A DNA stretch of 64,000 nucleotides from Skeletonema tropicum (GCA_037178625.1 CM074149.1:868001-932000), one strand, 5' to 3'; positions 43,776 through 57,182 are shown, counted from the first letter of the stretch. Numbers and translations: made by a program. The notes: generated by a model not told the origin, from the sequence alone.

Positions 43776-46261
43776 ATGCTAGCCACATCAGCAGCAGCCC
43801 GCTCCCTCCTCCGCAGGGCATCCCGCTTTGCCGCCCCCGCCGCCACTACAGCGCGCACCTTTGCCTCCCTCGAACCCTACAGTGATTACGGTAAATCTGT
43901 CTTCACTGGAAGGGTTGCCGATGAATATTTAAAAAAGCATGGAAGTTCGGGAGATATTTTGAAGGATCCTAGTTGGACAAAGAGTCATGCGGATACGGTT
44001 GCTGCGGCTGTTTTGGATTGGTGAGTGTGATTTATATGATATGTGTCTATGTGATGTGTAGTTGCGTATCTTTTGATGTGTTTGGCGATTCATTGGCAGT
44101 TATGATTGATGTCATGGATTACTATTATCATCATGTGAAGTGTTAGTCAAGAGAGGTATCATTATCAGCACATGTCGAGAAGATGCCGATCAATCCAGCA
44201 ATCAGAAAGATATTCGAATAATATCTTTTATCTGAGCATATTTCTCACATTCATATCATATGTTATATATTATGTATCGCCACTAACACATCTCGTATCA
44301 TCTTATCACGCAACCACGACAACATGACATAACATACTATCAGGGCCGTCGACCGTGGCGCCAACACGTACTGCCACTGGTTCCAACCCATGGCCGCCTC
44401 GGGAGTCCGTCACGGACAATCCGGCCAAGTCCAAAACATGATGATGGCATTCAACCGCACCACCAACGACATCGAATTCGACTTTGACGGGAAAAACCTC
44501 ACCAAGGGAGAAACCGACGGATCATCCTTCCCCAATGGTGGTCTTCGTGACACTCACACTGCCGGTGGGTACTTGGCCATTGATACCTCCTCTCCCATCT
44601 TTTTGAGGGGGGATACCATCTTCATCCCCAGTGCCTTTGTGTCCTATTATGGTGCCGCTCTCGATGAAAAGACACCCCTGTTGCGTTCCAATGCCGCCCT
44701 CTCCAAACATGGGAAGCGTCTCCTAGCTCATCTTGGATTGGATATTGGTGATCAAGATGTCATTTCCAACATTGGTCTCGAACAAGAATTCTTCTTGGTG
44801 CCACGTGATCAATACTACCGTCGTCCCGATTTGCAAATGGCCGGACGTACCATTATTGGAAGGGATGCTCCTCGTGGTCAGGAAATGTGTGATCATTACA
44901 TGGCTCCACCCTCGTTGGCTAGCCCGGCCTTGGCGTGCATGCAAGAGATTCAAGATGAGTGCTGGAGGTTGGGTATCCCACTCAAGACACGTCATCGTGA
45001 GGTTGCCCCCAATCAGTATGAGTTTGCACCATTGTTTGGATTGAACACTACCCAGGTCGATCAGAACTTGATGGTCATGCAAATTATTGAGGAGGTTGCC
45101 ATCCGTCATGGGTTGGCGGCGTTGATGCAGGAGAAGCCATTTAATGATGTCAATGGAAGTGGAAAACACAACAATTGGAGTATTGGTACCGAGGATGGAG
45201 TCATGTTGTTGCACCCCGCCAAGGTCAATGCAGCGACTGGAAATGATAGTGCATTTGCGGTCATCATGAGTGCGATTGTTGCCGCTGTGAATGAACATGG
45301 TGACTTGATGCGTATGGCGATTGCCAGTCCTGGTAATGACTTCCGATTGGGTGCGTGTGAGGCACCCCCCGCCATTGTTTCCACCTATTTGGGTGAGGAT
45401 ATCACCTTTTACCTCTCTCACTTTAAGGATGGAAAGGGTGAGGGTGAGTACATCCCCAAGCTCAAGACTTTGGATCTAGGAACACATGAAGTTCTCCCCT
45501 TTGAGGTCCCCGCCGAGGATCGTAACCGTACCTCCCCCTTCCCCTATGGAGGTGCTCGTTTCGAGTTCCGTGCCGTTGGTTCCTCCCAGAATGTGTCCAT
45601 GGTCAACACCGTCCTCAATACTATTGTGGCTGAGAAGTTTGCTGAATTCGCTGACCGTGTCGATGCTGGAGAAGATCTTCATGACATTGCTCGTGAAACT
45701 CTGAATGAGCACTGGAAGGTCATCTTCAACGGTAACAACTACGATGAGGCAATGCAGCAAGAGCTCACCGACCGAGGAATCTGGCGTATTGACTCTGGTG
45801 TCGAGGCTATTGCCACCCTCACCTCCGAGAAGAACGTGAATTTGTTCCAAAAGATGAAGGTGTTGACCAAGGAGGAATGTGAGAGCCGTAAGGACATCTT
45901 GCATGATCATTACACTGGAACTGTCGATATGGAGGCCAAGTGCTTGGTGGATATGCTCAATCAGCACATCATCCCTAGTGTCAAGGCTGCTGGTGTTGGT
46001 CCACTTTCCGATCTTGAGGCTGCTGTTGGAACACTCAAGGCTGCCATTGCTGAGATTCATGCTGCTGAGGATTCGTACAAGGCTGCTCAATTGGCTCGTG
46101 TGTTGAGGTTGGAAACAATGATTGATATTCGTGCCGTGTGCGATGCTGCCGAGGAGGTTGTCCCTGCCAACTTGTGGACTTTGGCCACTTACAAGGAGTT
46201 GTTGTTCTTGGATTCACACACTGCTTCTACTCCCGAGACTGAGCCCTTCTTTGACGAGTAA
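43776..46261 (+). CDS. GSIII: Glutamine synthetase type III, mitochondrial
   Basis: Exon 1 43776-44020, 323-bp GT-AG intron, exon 2 44344-46261; splitting a TGG codon gives 720 residues, the usual GSIII size. It makes glutamine from glutamate, ammonia and ATP. GSIII marks are TYCHWFQPM near residue 90, FLRGDTIFIPSAFVSYYGAA, GLEQEFFLVPRDQYYR, HREVAPNQYEFAPLF and FNDVNGSGKHNNWSIGT (substrate-binding region). The leader MLATSAAARSLLRRASRFAA is basic and acid-free with no signal peptide, as expected for mitochondria; diatom GSIII is reported as mitochondrial, while GSII serves the plastid, and it may recapture ammonia from respiration and urea metabolism. No damage is seen. Confidence 0.95.
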
Positions 46262-47098
46262 ATTATTTGAGTTTAGAGACGATGCGTGCGTTGGGGTGAT
46301 CATGTGTCATTTGTTGTTTGGGGTAGGGTTGACTTTTCGTGGAAGATTATTCTTAATATAATATCAAAGTATTTAAACATTATTATTGTATTGAACCTTA
46401 TTGGATAGATAAGTAGTACTAGACCGAGTGTCGTGTTACCTCAAAATTCCCTTCATTTTGCAGTAAGTGATTAGTTTAGGATGGTATTCAGGAACTATTT
46501 ACTGGGCAAGCTGGATCTGAACTTGCCCATTTTATTTTTACTCCTCTAGAGAGAGAGGTAATAAGAGGAGTGCCCTATCTCGTAGTTCAGTAGGATGGAA
46601 GTCCGCGCTCCTCTTTGCTTGGAATTCAGAAGACTCAGATTCCCGTCTCATAAACAATAAGGCGGGATCCGTCGGAATTTCCACGTACGGAGAAAAGTTA
46701 CGGCAGCTTTTCTTCAGAATCACGAAAGTTATTGTAGAAAGAATAATATATACGTCTACTATCACTATCAAGTTCTTGTTTGTTGCCGCTTACCCTCACT
46801 TGAAATTACATAGCTTGGGTTGAGGTTGAGGTCGTAGACAGGTAAAAGTAAAAGATGACTTCAGCTTCAGATTCAGATGACGATGACGAGACTATGTGTA
46901 TAGACGTACAACTACACTTTTAATCCTAATTGAAGCTCTTTAGCTTTAGTTGTACGATAGTTTCTTTTTTCTTTTTGGAATTGTTTTCATAATACTTTTT
47001 CTTCATTCATCATTCCCCATGTCATGTCTTTCCCCAGATTCTTTACACTTGCTGAGCAGAGCCCACTAGTACAAGTACAATCGAATACGATCTCAGAT
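46262..47098. other. Intergenic, no gene seen
   Basis: 3' flank of glutamine synthetase. Around 46610-46680 is a stretch similar to 31220-31270 (GACTCAGAT...CCCGTCTCA...GGCGGGATCC), perhaps an old dispersed repeat. Confidence 0.5.
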
Positions 47099-47753
47099 CT
47101 AGTAGTAGCGACACCTGGGCACCCAAGGCAACTTGTCTTCACAGCACTCTTCTTTGCTGCTGAAGAGATCGACCCAGGAAGCTGCAACACCCCCACAAGG
47201 CGATGCTCCATTGCAGTCTTGGATGCATGTTTTATCATCATAGTTTACATACCACTCGTTACTTCCTGCATCCATAGTCCCCAAGCAATCTTTTACACTC
47301 CAGTGAAAGTGCCTCTCGCAGCACTTTTCAAGTGTAGTGGATAGATACCAAGCTTGATTACTCAAAAAAAAATTAACGGAAATCTTAAAGTTACTCAACA
47401 TGTAACCTGGCATCTTGTCATCCTTTTCACAAGTAGCAGTGCCGCTTCCAGACCAATTGGGGTAGTACTCACCATGAGTCAACACTGGTCGTGCCCCAGT
47501 ACAAGCGAAATATTTCCATCCATAAAACTTTTCACAACATTCTTCGATTGAGTTGGATAAGAAATAATCAGCATTGCTCAACATATAGTAGGGCTCCTTG
47601 CCTGTAGAAAAGATTGAATGAGTATGAGTAAACATGTTTGTTAGCGAATGCTGCTGTATACACATATGTAGATGTAGATAAATTGAGATTGTGCAACAAT
47701 GATTTTACGTACCATCATCAAGGCAGCCTTCATTGGATCCATTCCAATCTGGA

Positions 47754-48024
47754 TGTCACAGGATATGACTCTCTTCCGGTATTCCAATACCGTTACGACA
47801 GTCATTCTTCCTGTTCACACGTGTCAAGTAGCAACCACGGTAAGAACCCGTGATTGATCCTCTCACACAAGATGGCGTCGCACGTTGGTGCTCCTTCATC
47901 ACCTTTGGGAATAGTCCACTCTTCTTCTTTAGCTCTTAAGCTTAGTCACCATGATATCCGTGTTCCTAGTGGTCTCTTCTGGCTCTAGTTGCACAATCAA
48001 TACCGGTCCTATTTGCTTGTGACA
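47754..48024 (+). repeat. 5' LTR
   Basis: 271 bp, TG...CA ends with 7-bp inverted tips (TGTCACA/TGTGACA). Confidence 0.92.
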
Positions 48025-51000
48025 TTATTTATAAATATTTCCATCCAGTTTACTGGGTGCAAAGCAAAAGAATCCTTCATCGGTCGGGAAAGATCGACCT
48101 TTGAGAAGAAAAAAATTAATATTATTCAGCGCATATCCACATTGGTGGGTTTGTGAACCGTGAGCTAGTACAACAAAATCGATTGGCTTCTAGAAGATCC
48201 ATTTCGTCAACACATGGATGTGCGATGAACGCTCGGCGTTTCGTGCTACCATGGAGATGTGACGGCGTGCGATAGAAGTGTGTTTCGACGTTGACAGAAG
48301 TGCATCGGAGGTGAGAAAAGAATTTCGATTCTCCTCATGTAGAGGAAGTGCCCATGGCGAGAATGCACCGTGGCACAGCTCATCACAATAAGGAATTTCA
48401 TTCCAATAAAAAGACTACGGTCATCTAAATCCAAAGGACATCAGCTGTTGAGCGATGGACTACGATTAGAATTACGTGTGGGGGGAGAAGTGTTCTCTCA
48501 TCCAACCCTCACATATCGAGAGTCATCTGCTGTTAGGCGAGATGATACCCTCACAACAACAGAGTTTGCGGATATAGTTAGCAGACTTAGAAGTATTTAT
48601 TCCTTATAAGACGCTGGTCGCAATTGGAAAAATACGCACTCTCTTGTCTACCTCTGAGAAGGTGTGGAGAGTTTTGATCTTTACAGCATGATAGTGCATG
48701 TAGCTGGAGCTATTGAGAGCATGTTTGTCGACGCATTCTGTACAGATTGTGATTGTCGCAGCCGCTTAGCCTTGATGGATTGTTGGTTATTACACAGTGT
48801 TGCCGAGGTAGTCTACGCCTTGCTCAAGCGAGTACCTCAGGATGACGAGACGATTATACCCCACTGGGCGAAGTCGAACGTGCAATTGAACCACCTACCC
48901 TAATTAATAAAAATCATATTGCTGTGAAAGCAAATCGTGTTTATTTGTCCCTTTATTTGTCCCTGTTGATTCAACATGTGCAGCGACGTCCTGGTTAAAG
49001 AAAGATCAAGTCTATTCAGTTGCGCACAGCGTGCTGTTCAAAGAAAGGTCATGTCTATTCAGTTACGCACAGCGTACTGTTCAAGTCATTTCTATCCAGC
49101 GACGAACTATTTAGCGTAAATTCATCCTTATTCACTGGTGCATCTAGGATGACCAGCCTCTTGCTTGCATTGTGGGAGGAGGAGGAATGAGAGAAACAAT
49201 TCAAGAGCAATCTGAACTGGAATTACCAAACCAAAATGGTCTGTGCCGCTGTGGCAGCCATGGATTGTCCATGTTCTCTAAATGTGGTTGGCCAACGTGG
49301 CAATCATGCCTAACATATTTCAGAAGACAAGGTCATGGGGGAGTAACGATTGTCTACTCTGCTTCTCCTAGATATCGGATTATATCCTTTGGTGTGCCGT
49401 TTCTTCCACCAAAGAGATCTTCCAAAATACTAATGAGCAATTCAGATGTTAGTCTGAAGGGAAGGGGACTTCCTTGGTACTTTGTGTCCATGGCAAGTGT
49501 CCCGAGTCCCGAATCTCGTACCTTGATTCTCTGTCTTGTTTACACGCGACAGTCGAAAGGAATCTCTTGCGCAAGCTCAAATTCAAACATTATCCGGAGT
49601 GGTGGGTCTCGTAGGAGAGACTACTCTATCAATACTAATACGGTGGTCATGCCTAGAAAAGGAAGACTACTTTCACAACGCAATCTCGCGTCGGCGAATA
49701 TGATTGTGGTTGGAACCATGCTGCTGCAGATTACCTACGGTGTTCAAAAGGAACCTGCACACACCTCGATGCATCCGACTTAACTATCCTTGCTGGATGT
49801 ACTTCTCACGTGAAGGAGAGGACGTTCAAGGATTGCTCGAGCAAGTGGAAAAGCACATGCGGAAATCAAGGCAGGGTCGCAAACAGGCGCATACCAGCAC
49901 AACGAGATGATAACTACAAGACATCGTCCTTCTAAACCGCTGTTGTTGAAGACAACTAGTGGAGGACTTGCGAGAAAGCTGGCTGCTTGCTCAATGCTCG
50001 TCCTACAGTCCGAGAGTGGCTGAGATCCGTAGCCGACTGCTCACCGTGTTTCGGGAGGTTCACCTTCTTCCAATGCACTTGAGACATTCATCGGCTGATG
50101 GTAAATTTCGTTCATAGTTCGGTGACCTGATTATTGGATACTCAGATGGGACAGAGCTCGCCAAGCCTGCGTCATGGAGGGTTCAGTACAGAGCAGGCCA
50201 TCGAGGGAGCTACACTTGCACCCGGACATCTTCTACTGAAATGTTGTAATACATGATGAGAAAGTGTTTAACTCTATCGGAACGACCTGTTGTTTGGTGT
50301 ACACAACGCAGGTAATAATGATCAAATAAGAGAGAAGCGTGCTCAAGGCAGTTCTCGAGGCTTCCAAGTACATGCTGCAAAAGACACTTACCATGCCCAG
50401 GAAGTGACTAACACTTGGATACACCATCTGGAAATTGTTCTTTCGACGATGGTGGTTGCCATCTTAGTTCTTGTGTGTTGTACCAAGACTACCAATAGAA
50501 CTGCTCCGCTGCTTTTAGTGGCAAATGTGGGGCCTCCTCGAAATTCGGTCAATATGGTACGGGGAGGAGGGATGCTGACCAAACAAGGAAGCGTTCCCAT
50601 GATCAATCGCCAGCGACTAGATGCATGTCTAAGGCGTTTCCAAATTCAGAGTTGATCGGCATTTTGGCTGAGCTTACTTCATTCAAGCGCAAGGCTTGGG
50701 GGAGTATCGATTCTTGAAGACACTCATCGACTGGCATCTGTCGTGGTGCACAACAGGAGATGAAGTGATGAAGCTTGAACTTCGAAAAGAAGTTCAAGGG
50801 CGCGTGTCGGAGTGCGGGTGAGTAATGTGCTATCACCTCCTCTCGGCATTTGTGCCTGGAGTTCTTCCGGTCTAAAGACAGGGCGAGGGCCGCCATACCC
50901 TCCGGGAGACAATCTCTACTCATATTTATCAAATCAACCTCAAACTAATTGCAAGGGGAAGATATTACGACTGCGACGGGGCTAGTGCTAGCGAGGCTGC

Positions 51001-52799
51001 GCTGCCTCAGTTGAGATCCTCAGTGGTCGAGGGTGTGATGCTTCAGCGTAAAGGAAAGTAGTACATACATTACCAGCGTTTGACAGCGTCATCCTTCACG
51101 ACACATGCCACACCTACAAAGGAAGAGGTACCGACAGCAGCTCATTGGAGTGCGCTGTTATAATGCAGACTTGGAAGACAGCAGCTCTTTGAGTGGCTGA
51201 TCTAAAGATGACGAAGACAAATGGTAAGCTCTTGTGACTGCGCATAGTCACACACGACATGGAAGTAGAAGATAGTGTTCTGATATAAACGTTGATGAAG
51301 CAAAGCTAGCTACGTATGTTCCTGGACCTGCCGCAACATTCTAATGGGATCGAGAAATATTCTAATGATCTTCGACAGAGATGATGTATGCAGAGCCTAT
51401 GCAACGATGCAAAAGGAGATACCTCTGTGGTGATTCCGGCAGCTCTTCAATCCAAGATCCAAGACCTTGCTTAGGGGATCTGGTATATCACGACCGTTTT
51501 GTGCCTTAGGCCGATGGATCGTAAGAACGCACTTTACGTCAACGAGGTTCTGACAGGTACTGATGCAAGTACGCTTATTTTATCAGGAAGTTATGCAGTT
51601 GTGCATGCAGTTGTTGTTGCCCTATCGTCTGATCTGATATTAGATTCGATTGAGGTAGAGGTGCCAAAGAAGGCTGAGGAGGGAGCTCAGGATGCGCTTA
51701 CCCCTTTGCAACATTCAAATTGCCATTATTATGTGTGAAACTATGATCGACCTTCCACGGCTCGTTCAAAGTGGTTGACTTTCCCACTACCAAAGATTCG
51801 AACGGGATGTTGGTGAATCCGCGAGATAGAGTGACTCCTCTTCTCACACTTCAAGTGAAGTTGAAGCGGACTCCCTACCTGTTCTTCAAGACTTGATTAA
51901 ATCGTTTTATGCAGATGTGAGAATGCGCAATCTGTCAAGGAAGCCATGGATACCTTTCCAATACGTAAGTCACGATATTCAAGAATACAGAGATGGTACA
52001 GGCCTCTCTGGACGGAGTGCAATGTGTACTTGTTACTATGCACCCACCGCAGTACTACTGCCGCAAAAACAGAGTCACTTGTGAACCTGTTGATGCAGCC
52101 CGATCGTCAAATCCGAATGCAGCCGGAAGACAATCTGGTCTCTTCGTACCACACCGTTTAACGCAGCCTTGCGAAGCCAGTAAAGCGTTGTCCAAGATAG
52201 ACACTTGTTATACTCTGGTCGCCAGGATGGCCGCTGCCGAAAGAAATTGGTGGATAGTTCCAAACGCTCGAAAGAACTTCGAAGCGTCGCGATCCCAAAT
52301 ACTGATTTGGTTCGTAGGCTTTGATCCAGCCGTTTTTAAAGTCTTAAATCTGCCGAGAGCAGAGACTCCAACGGAGGTCTCTTCTTCAAGCGACTGAAGT
52401 TGACACGAAAGGAACTGTACGATACAAAAACGAGCCTCAGTTAGTTTAGTCTAGTGAGCGCTACAACAATTGATAAAGACCCCATAGTATTGAGGAGTAC
52501 AGGGGGTGTGTATAGAGAAATTATTCGAATTGGAAATGGAAACTGAACGTTGAACAACGACGTCTTGGCCAAATCCTATGCACACACAACCGATGTCAAG
52601 GAAAGTACATTTGGTTGCTCTAATATCACAAAAGAACTTACGTCCTTGATTCGATCGAAATTGACATTGCCTGGAGGTCTTTTTTTCCCAAGTTGGGTTT
52701 TGGTTTCTATCTGTTAGACTGGTTTTTTATCCGGATGGCTTGCCATGGGTTTTCCAGTCTTGACAGCTCGTTTTTGGTTCACACAAGTTCGGGGGAGAA
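48025..52799 (+). other. Interior of the LTR element
   Basis: Many short frames, the longest about 200 codons at 49172-49783, none with pol or gag signatures I recognise. No obvious tRNA primer-binding site follows the 5' LTR (TTATTTATAAATATTTCC). The polypurine tract is at 52790-52799. Confidence 0.6.
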
Positions 52800-53075
52800 T
52801 GTCACAGGATATGACTCTCTTCCGGTATTCCAATACCGTTACGACAGTCATTCTTCCTGTTCACACGTGTCAAGTAGCAACCACGGTAAGAACCCGTGAT
52901 TGATCCTCTCACACAAGATGGCGTCGCACGTTGGTGCTCCTTCATCACCTTTGGGAATAGCCCACTCTTCTTCTTTAGCTCTTAAGCGTAGTCACCATGA
53001 TATCCAGTGTTCCTAGCTAGTGGTCTCTTCTGGCTCTAGTTGCACAATCAATACCGGTCCTATTTGCTTGTGACA
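52800..53075 (+). repeat. 3' LTR
   Basis: 276 bp; relative to the 5' LTR it has two substitutions, one extra A and one extra CTAG unit. Confidence 0.92.
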
Positions 53076-54276
53076 CTGGATAAAATAACATTTTATTGCA
53101 ATCATCATGGTTGGGAGGATACCTTCCCATACAGGCATCATAATTGTACCCGCCAAAGAACTTTTTACAGCAGGTTTCTAATGTACTGGATAGCCAATCT
53201 GTGGGATTCACAGCCATAAATTCAGGTTCGTCGCCATCGTTCCTATTTAAATTTGGTATAAATAGTTCATCAATTAGTGTGCAATTTGAAATATGACATA
53301 TCAATTTGCACACACCACAGGACACACACACAAACACGTGATGAACTTAAACTTACCGGCATCCCTCATGGCCTTTAGACCATTCAGGATAGAATAAATT
53401 GACACCAAATCGCGTAGAAGGTGATTCGGTTGGTGAAGAGGAAGGCATACAAGATGGCACCAAAGAGGGCTCCGAAGAAGGCTCTGACTCTGAAGAAGGC
53501 TCCTCAGATGGACTTGTACTTGGTTCAGCTGGCTCTGAAGAAGGCAGCAATGAAGGCTTTGACGATGGGTCACTGGATGGCTCGGAAGACGGCGCAGCAG
53601 AAAGACACTCCACATCTGTACCAACCTTCCAGCATTCAGTATTCGAAAATGGACTCCATATTCTACAAATGTCGTTATTATCAGGCATGCATGTATCTGA
53701 GCACCATTGGGTTTGTGAAGCACCCGAATTCAAACACACTGATCCATCGAATGAAGCTCCATCCTCAACATAACATACACACATTTTAGTTATGAATTCG
53801 ACATAGAAGCCTAATAGCCCCATCTCCACACCATCGCCATCCGTAATTTGGCCCTGTCCCGGACATTCTGTGCACTTGTCTCGACAAGCTTCCATACTTT
53901 GTCCAGGAGCTCCATAATACTTAATTTCATCAAGTGATTGCAAATGGCTATTACGGCATCTTCCATTGCCAACATAAGTGAAAACGTAGGTGTTCTGCAA
54001 AGCTCGGTCAGAAGAAATTCCCAGTCCAACCTCTTCCAATTCGAAGTTGTAGTCATCGATATTCTTCATCCCAACTTCACCCACGATAACTTGCTCACGC
54101 TCACGCTCACGGTTGCGGCTACCGACATCAACGTTTATCTTCATGTTATCATCGTCTTTTGAATGAGCAGCCGCAGCTCCAGTTGACTTTGGAGCATCAT
54201 ACGCACCAACGCAACAAATGGCAGTAATAGTAAGAAGTTTGAGTATAGCAGCTGAGGCTGAGGTAGAGATCCTCAT

Positions 54277-55980
54277 GACGACACGATGACTTGTTGTGGT
54301 GATAGGATATAGGATGTAGTGATGCAGCGATTACAAATAGAAGAATTTCCCCCGCGAGACCGAGAGACTGTTCGAGATATATGAATACAAATATGAAGGC
54401 GCGGAGCAATGTTAGCTTTAGCTAAATCGATGTATGGAATCTGGGGGTTTGTCTTACAGACGTGAGAGCGAGAGCGAGAATGGGAAAATGCATCTTATTG
54501 AACTCGTCTCGTGTCATCATATCTAGACACAGGCACAGCTTGACATCCCACGCACACACATGTAATATCTCTAGATATTTATTCGATTAGGAGTATCCAC
54601 ACTTCTGCCCGCCGCGATACTATATGACCGAAATGACTGATGCGATGACTACGACATATCTACACCAGAACACAGACCGCGCCGGCGCCGACGCCGACGC
54701 CGGCGAAATATAAATATGCTTGATGAATCGAAGCACTTACCGCAGGAAATTATGAGAGGAATAAGACTAAGAGTCCGGAGGGTGTCTGGACGAAGGTTTA
54801 GGTAGGCGTTTGCTTTTGATATTATGATGCGATGCGATGTTGTTTTGTGTGGGGCTTTGCAACGTTGTGTGTGGATGTTGTGTTGTTGTTTGTTGTTACA
54901 TAATTGATGGGCAGGAGCGAGCTGTTGCTGGTGATACTTGAGCCCTCGTCCAACCTTTACAGAGCCTGTAAGGCCCAAGGGAGAATCTTAAACCTCTACG
55001 TGCATGGGAATTAATATACAATTTTGGGGTCATTACTTTGTCAATGACCTTCTGATGCTGATACGAGAAAGATTGACAAATAGGTGGAATCTTGAGAAAT
55101 TTAGACAAACGAAGAACGAAAGCCACAAAAACGTGACTAAAACTTTCTTTTTGACCTACTAATTGGCCAAACCTTAGCTGGGAGGCCGACAAAACTTCTT
55201 CTCTTTGGGACAAGGTGAGTACCATAGTTCGAAAATATGTCATTTTAGTTGGGGCCGCTCTAATCAGAAGCACTATGTCCATGTCCATGCCAATGACCGA
55301 CGAGTTGTTTTGGTTTTGATTTTGATTTTGTATGTGTCCACACGACAACGACAACTACACAGAATAAAAATTTGAAATTGAAATCATCTTGTGCAATAAT
55401 TGCGTGGTGAGCCATCTGTTTCAATCATATTCATATCGCTACCAGGCAGACAATTTTACGTAGCGTAAGCAAAGCCAAAGCTCTGTGGCTGCGAGCTGCT
55501 AGTGCTAGTGCTAGTGCTAGTTGCTCTGCGGACCTCCTACGCGGTATAATCTACTAGAGATAGAGATGGCATCACAGACTGCGGGGGTCTAATGCGGACT
55601 CGTAGTGTTGTCATCAGTCGATTACTTGGCGTAGAGACTTTGCTTATAATGTTCAACAGATACCTCATCCTCATAGTCATAACAGTAACAGGGAAAATCC
55701 TAAAAAGTATCGTGACAATGTGAAGACGTTGCTAGCTAAGTCTAAGTGTGTGACTAGCTGTGGCCTGTGGCTGGGCTGGTTCTCAGATGATCAGTATCCA
55801 GAAAACTCAAAAACTTGATACTAACATGAGTATACTATCATTGATAAGTATTGCGAGCCACGGTGGCCAAGTACAAGTAGTTTTTGTCCAGGTCCAGAGC
55901 CCAGTGCAATGATCAACGACGCTGTTTCTTCAGATTATAATGGAGAGCGCGAGTGGTATGTATTATGTCACATCCACGTA
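54277..55980. other. Intergenic, mostly unassigned; small RING-family relic
   Basis: GCCGGCGCCGACGCC palindromic repeats near 54675 and (GCTAGT)n near 55500. About 55690-55965 resembles 59676-59845 (GTGAAGA(C/T)GTTGCTAGCT...TGGCTGGTTCTCAGATGATCA...GAGAGCG), a relic of the C-terminal part of the RING family at 62044. A 152-codon frame at 54896-55354 (-) is not supported by any motif. Confidence 0.5.
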
Positions 55981-56640
55981 CTAGTAGTCTGGACATAAGT
56001 AGATCTCATCACATTGCTTCCATGGATTGAGATCTTGTACTTGTCGAGGAGGGAAGTGGCCATAGCCTCGTTGACCAATCTTTGTGCGTTGACAAACATC
56101 GCACGAGAAGGCTGCTATGCGGGCTGACAATTGGGGATGATAATGATAGAACTTGGAGAGTGCATTGGTAACCGCCTTGGCTCCTGGATTCAACAGCAAC
56201 AGGAGATGGAAGTATTCAATAGCTGCGTCCACAGAATCAGAATTGTCCGTGAGGACTATCTTCAAAGTAGACTCATCTTGAGGAGTGGGGCTGTAGCAAA
56301 TCAACGATGTATCATGGCGGCCAAATGTTCGACGATGGTAGAGCGTTGGTGAAGTAGCGAGCATCTGCTGAAGGGCAGGACAGCGGCTCTGTTCCTCTGC
56401 AAGCCATTGGTAGCGCAAAGGATTTTGGACGGTGGAAGGAAGATTCATGAACTGTTGCACTTGTTGTATGAAGGGAACTCATCATCGCTGGCCAACTCGG
56501 CTAGCTGTTCTTCAAAGATACTGGGTTCTTCATCATCTTGGGGAACATCTCTGGGAATTCTTCTTCAATTGTCGGAATTTCTGCACTCTAGCAAGAGAAG
56601 ATCCAGTCAGCAGGGAGGGATCAATGGTTGCAAATGCTTG
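55981..56640 (-). pseudogene. Ty3/gypsy-type integrase zinc-finger relic
   Basis: FHLLLLLNPGAKAVTNALSKFYHYHP...CDVCQRTKIGQRGYGHFPPRQ...NPW matches the H2C2 zinc-binding region and following segment of gypsy-type integrases. The upstream half continues in other frames (DDEEPSIFEEQLAEL, then QNPLRYQWLAEEQ) and the sequence ends soon after NPWKQCDEIYL, before the catalytic core. No LTRs nearby. Confidence 0.75.
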
Positions 56641-56760
56641 ATTGATATATAGAGGAATGTAGAAGTAGAATAGGAAGAGATTCTGAGATCTAACTCTTTT
56701 AGATATGCATAAAAGGGCTACATAAGTGTATGGTCAGGCTCCCCAATTTTGGTCAAATTA

Positions 56761-56967
56761 CAGGGACCTACCGCGAACTATACCCACCTACTCGGCTTAT
56801 ACCCACCCTCCAAATCACAGCCTAGCCAAAATATTTATCCACCTCCTCGTTTTTACTAGTGTACTCTAGTAGTTACTAGGGAATTAGAAGCGAATATTAT
56901 ACCCACCTGCAGCAGTCTAGCCAAAATTTTTATACCCAGGGGGGGTATAGTTCGCGGTAGGTCCCTG
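56761..56967. mobile_element. TA-target MITE, family 2, copy 2
   Basis: 207 bp, perfect terminal inverted repeats of CAGGGACCTACCGCGAACTA (continuing TACCC), TA at 56759-56760 and 56968-56969. Closely similar to 1760-1961. Confidence 0.9.
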
Positions 56968-56969
56968 TA

Positions 56970-57178
56970 CAGGGAGGTGCCTCGAACTAAACCCCCCGGG
57001 GGGTCTAAAAATTTTGGCTAGTCTGCTCTAGGGGGGTCTGACTTTCGGAATAGTCACATACTAATTCCCTAGTGAATAATATTAGAAACGAGGAGGGGGT
57101 CTAAAAATTTTGGCTAGGCTGTGATTTGGAGGGGGGGTCTAAGCTGACCAGGGGGGTTTAGTTCGCGGCACTTCCCTT
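56970..57178. mobile_element. TA-target MITE, family 2 variant, abutting copy 2
   Basis: The ends CAGGGAGGTGCCTCGAACTA and, inverted, AAGGGAAGTGCCGCGAACTA are variants of the family-2 ends. It shares the TA at 56968-56969 with its neighbour and has TA at 57179-57180. The interior (AAAATTTTGGCTAGGCTGTG, TAGAAACGAGGAGG) is an inverted, diverged version of the family-2 interior. Confidence 0.8.
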
Positions 57179-57182
57179 TATC

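Larger units (their letters stand above)
47754..53075 (+). mobile_element. LTR retrotransposon, 5.3 kb, 5-bp target duplication
   Basis: Two direct repeats (271 and 276 bp) start TGTCACAGG and end TTGTGACA, flanked by CTGGA (47749-47753 and 53076-53080). A polypurine tract (GGGGGAGAA) lies directly before the 3' LTR, setting the + orientation. The LTRs differ by two substitutions and two small indels, so the insertion is young. The 4.8-kb interior shows no recognisable protease, integrase or reverse transcriptase, only broken frames, suggesting a non-autonomous or decayed element moved by another copy's enzymes. Five-bp duplications fit the copia or gypsy orders. Confidence 0.92.
47099..54276 (-). 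pseudogene. Secreted Cys-rich repeat protein, split by an LTR retrotransposon
   Basis: The reading starts at 54276 with a signal peptide ([20 protein letters not shown]...). Then come a Cys-rich N-terminal region ([23 protein letters not shown]), a [14 protein letters not shown] Ser/Pro linker, and at least four repeats of about 60 residues with YPxW...C near the start and TLExCCxxxFxW near the end. Exons: 54276-53357, 53242-53076, then after the 5.3-kb insertion 47748-47713, and 47601-47099. With the element and one CTGGA copy left out, the exon lengths add to 1626 nt, an exact multiple of three with no internal stop. Such proteins are common at diatom surfaces; the function is unknown. As it stands the gene is interrupted in an exon. 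Confidence 0.85.

Noticed and set aside
54896..55354. 152-codon minus-strand frame
   Set aside because: No recognisable domain and unsupported start; could be part of an unknown repeat but cannot be supported.
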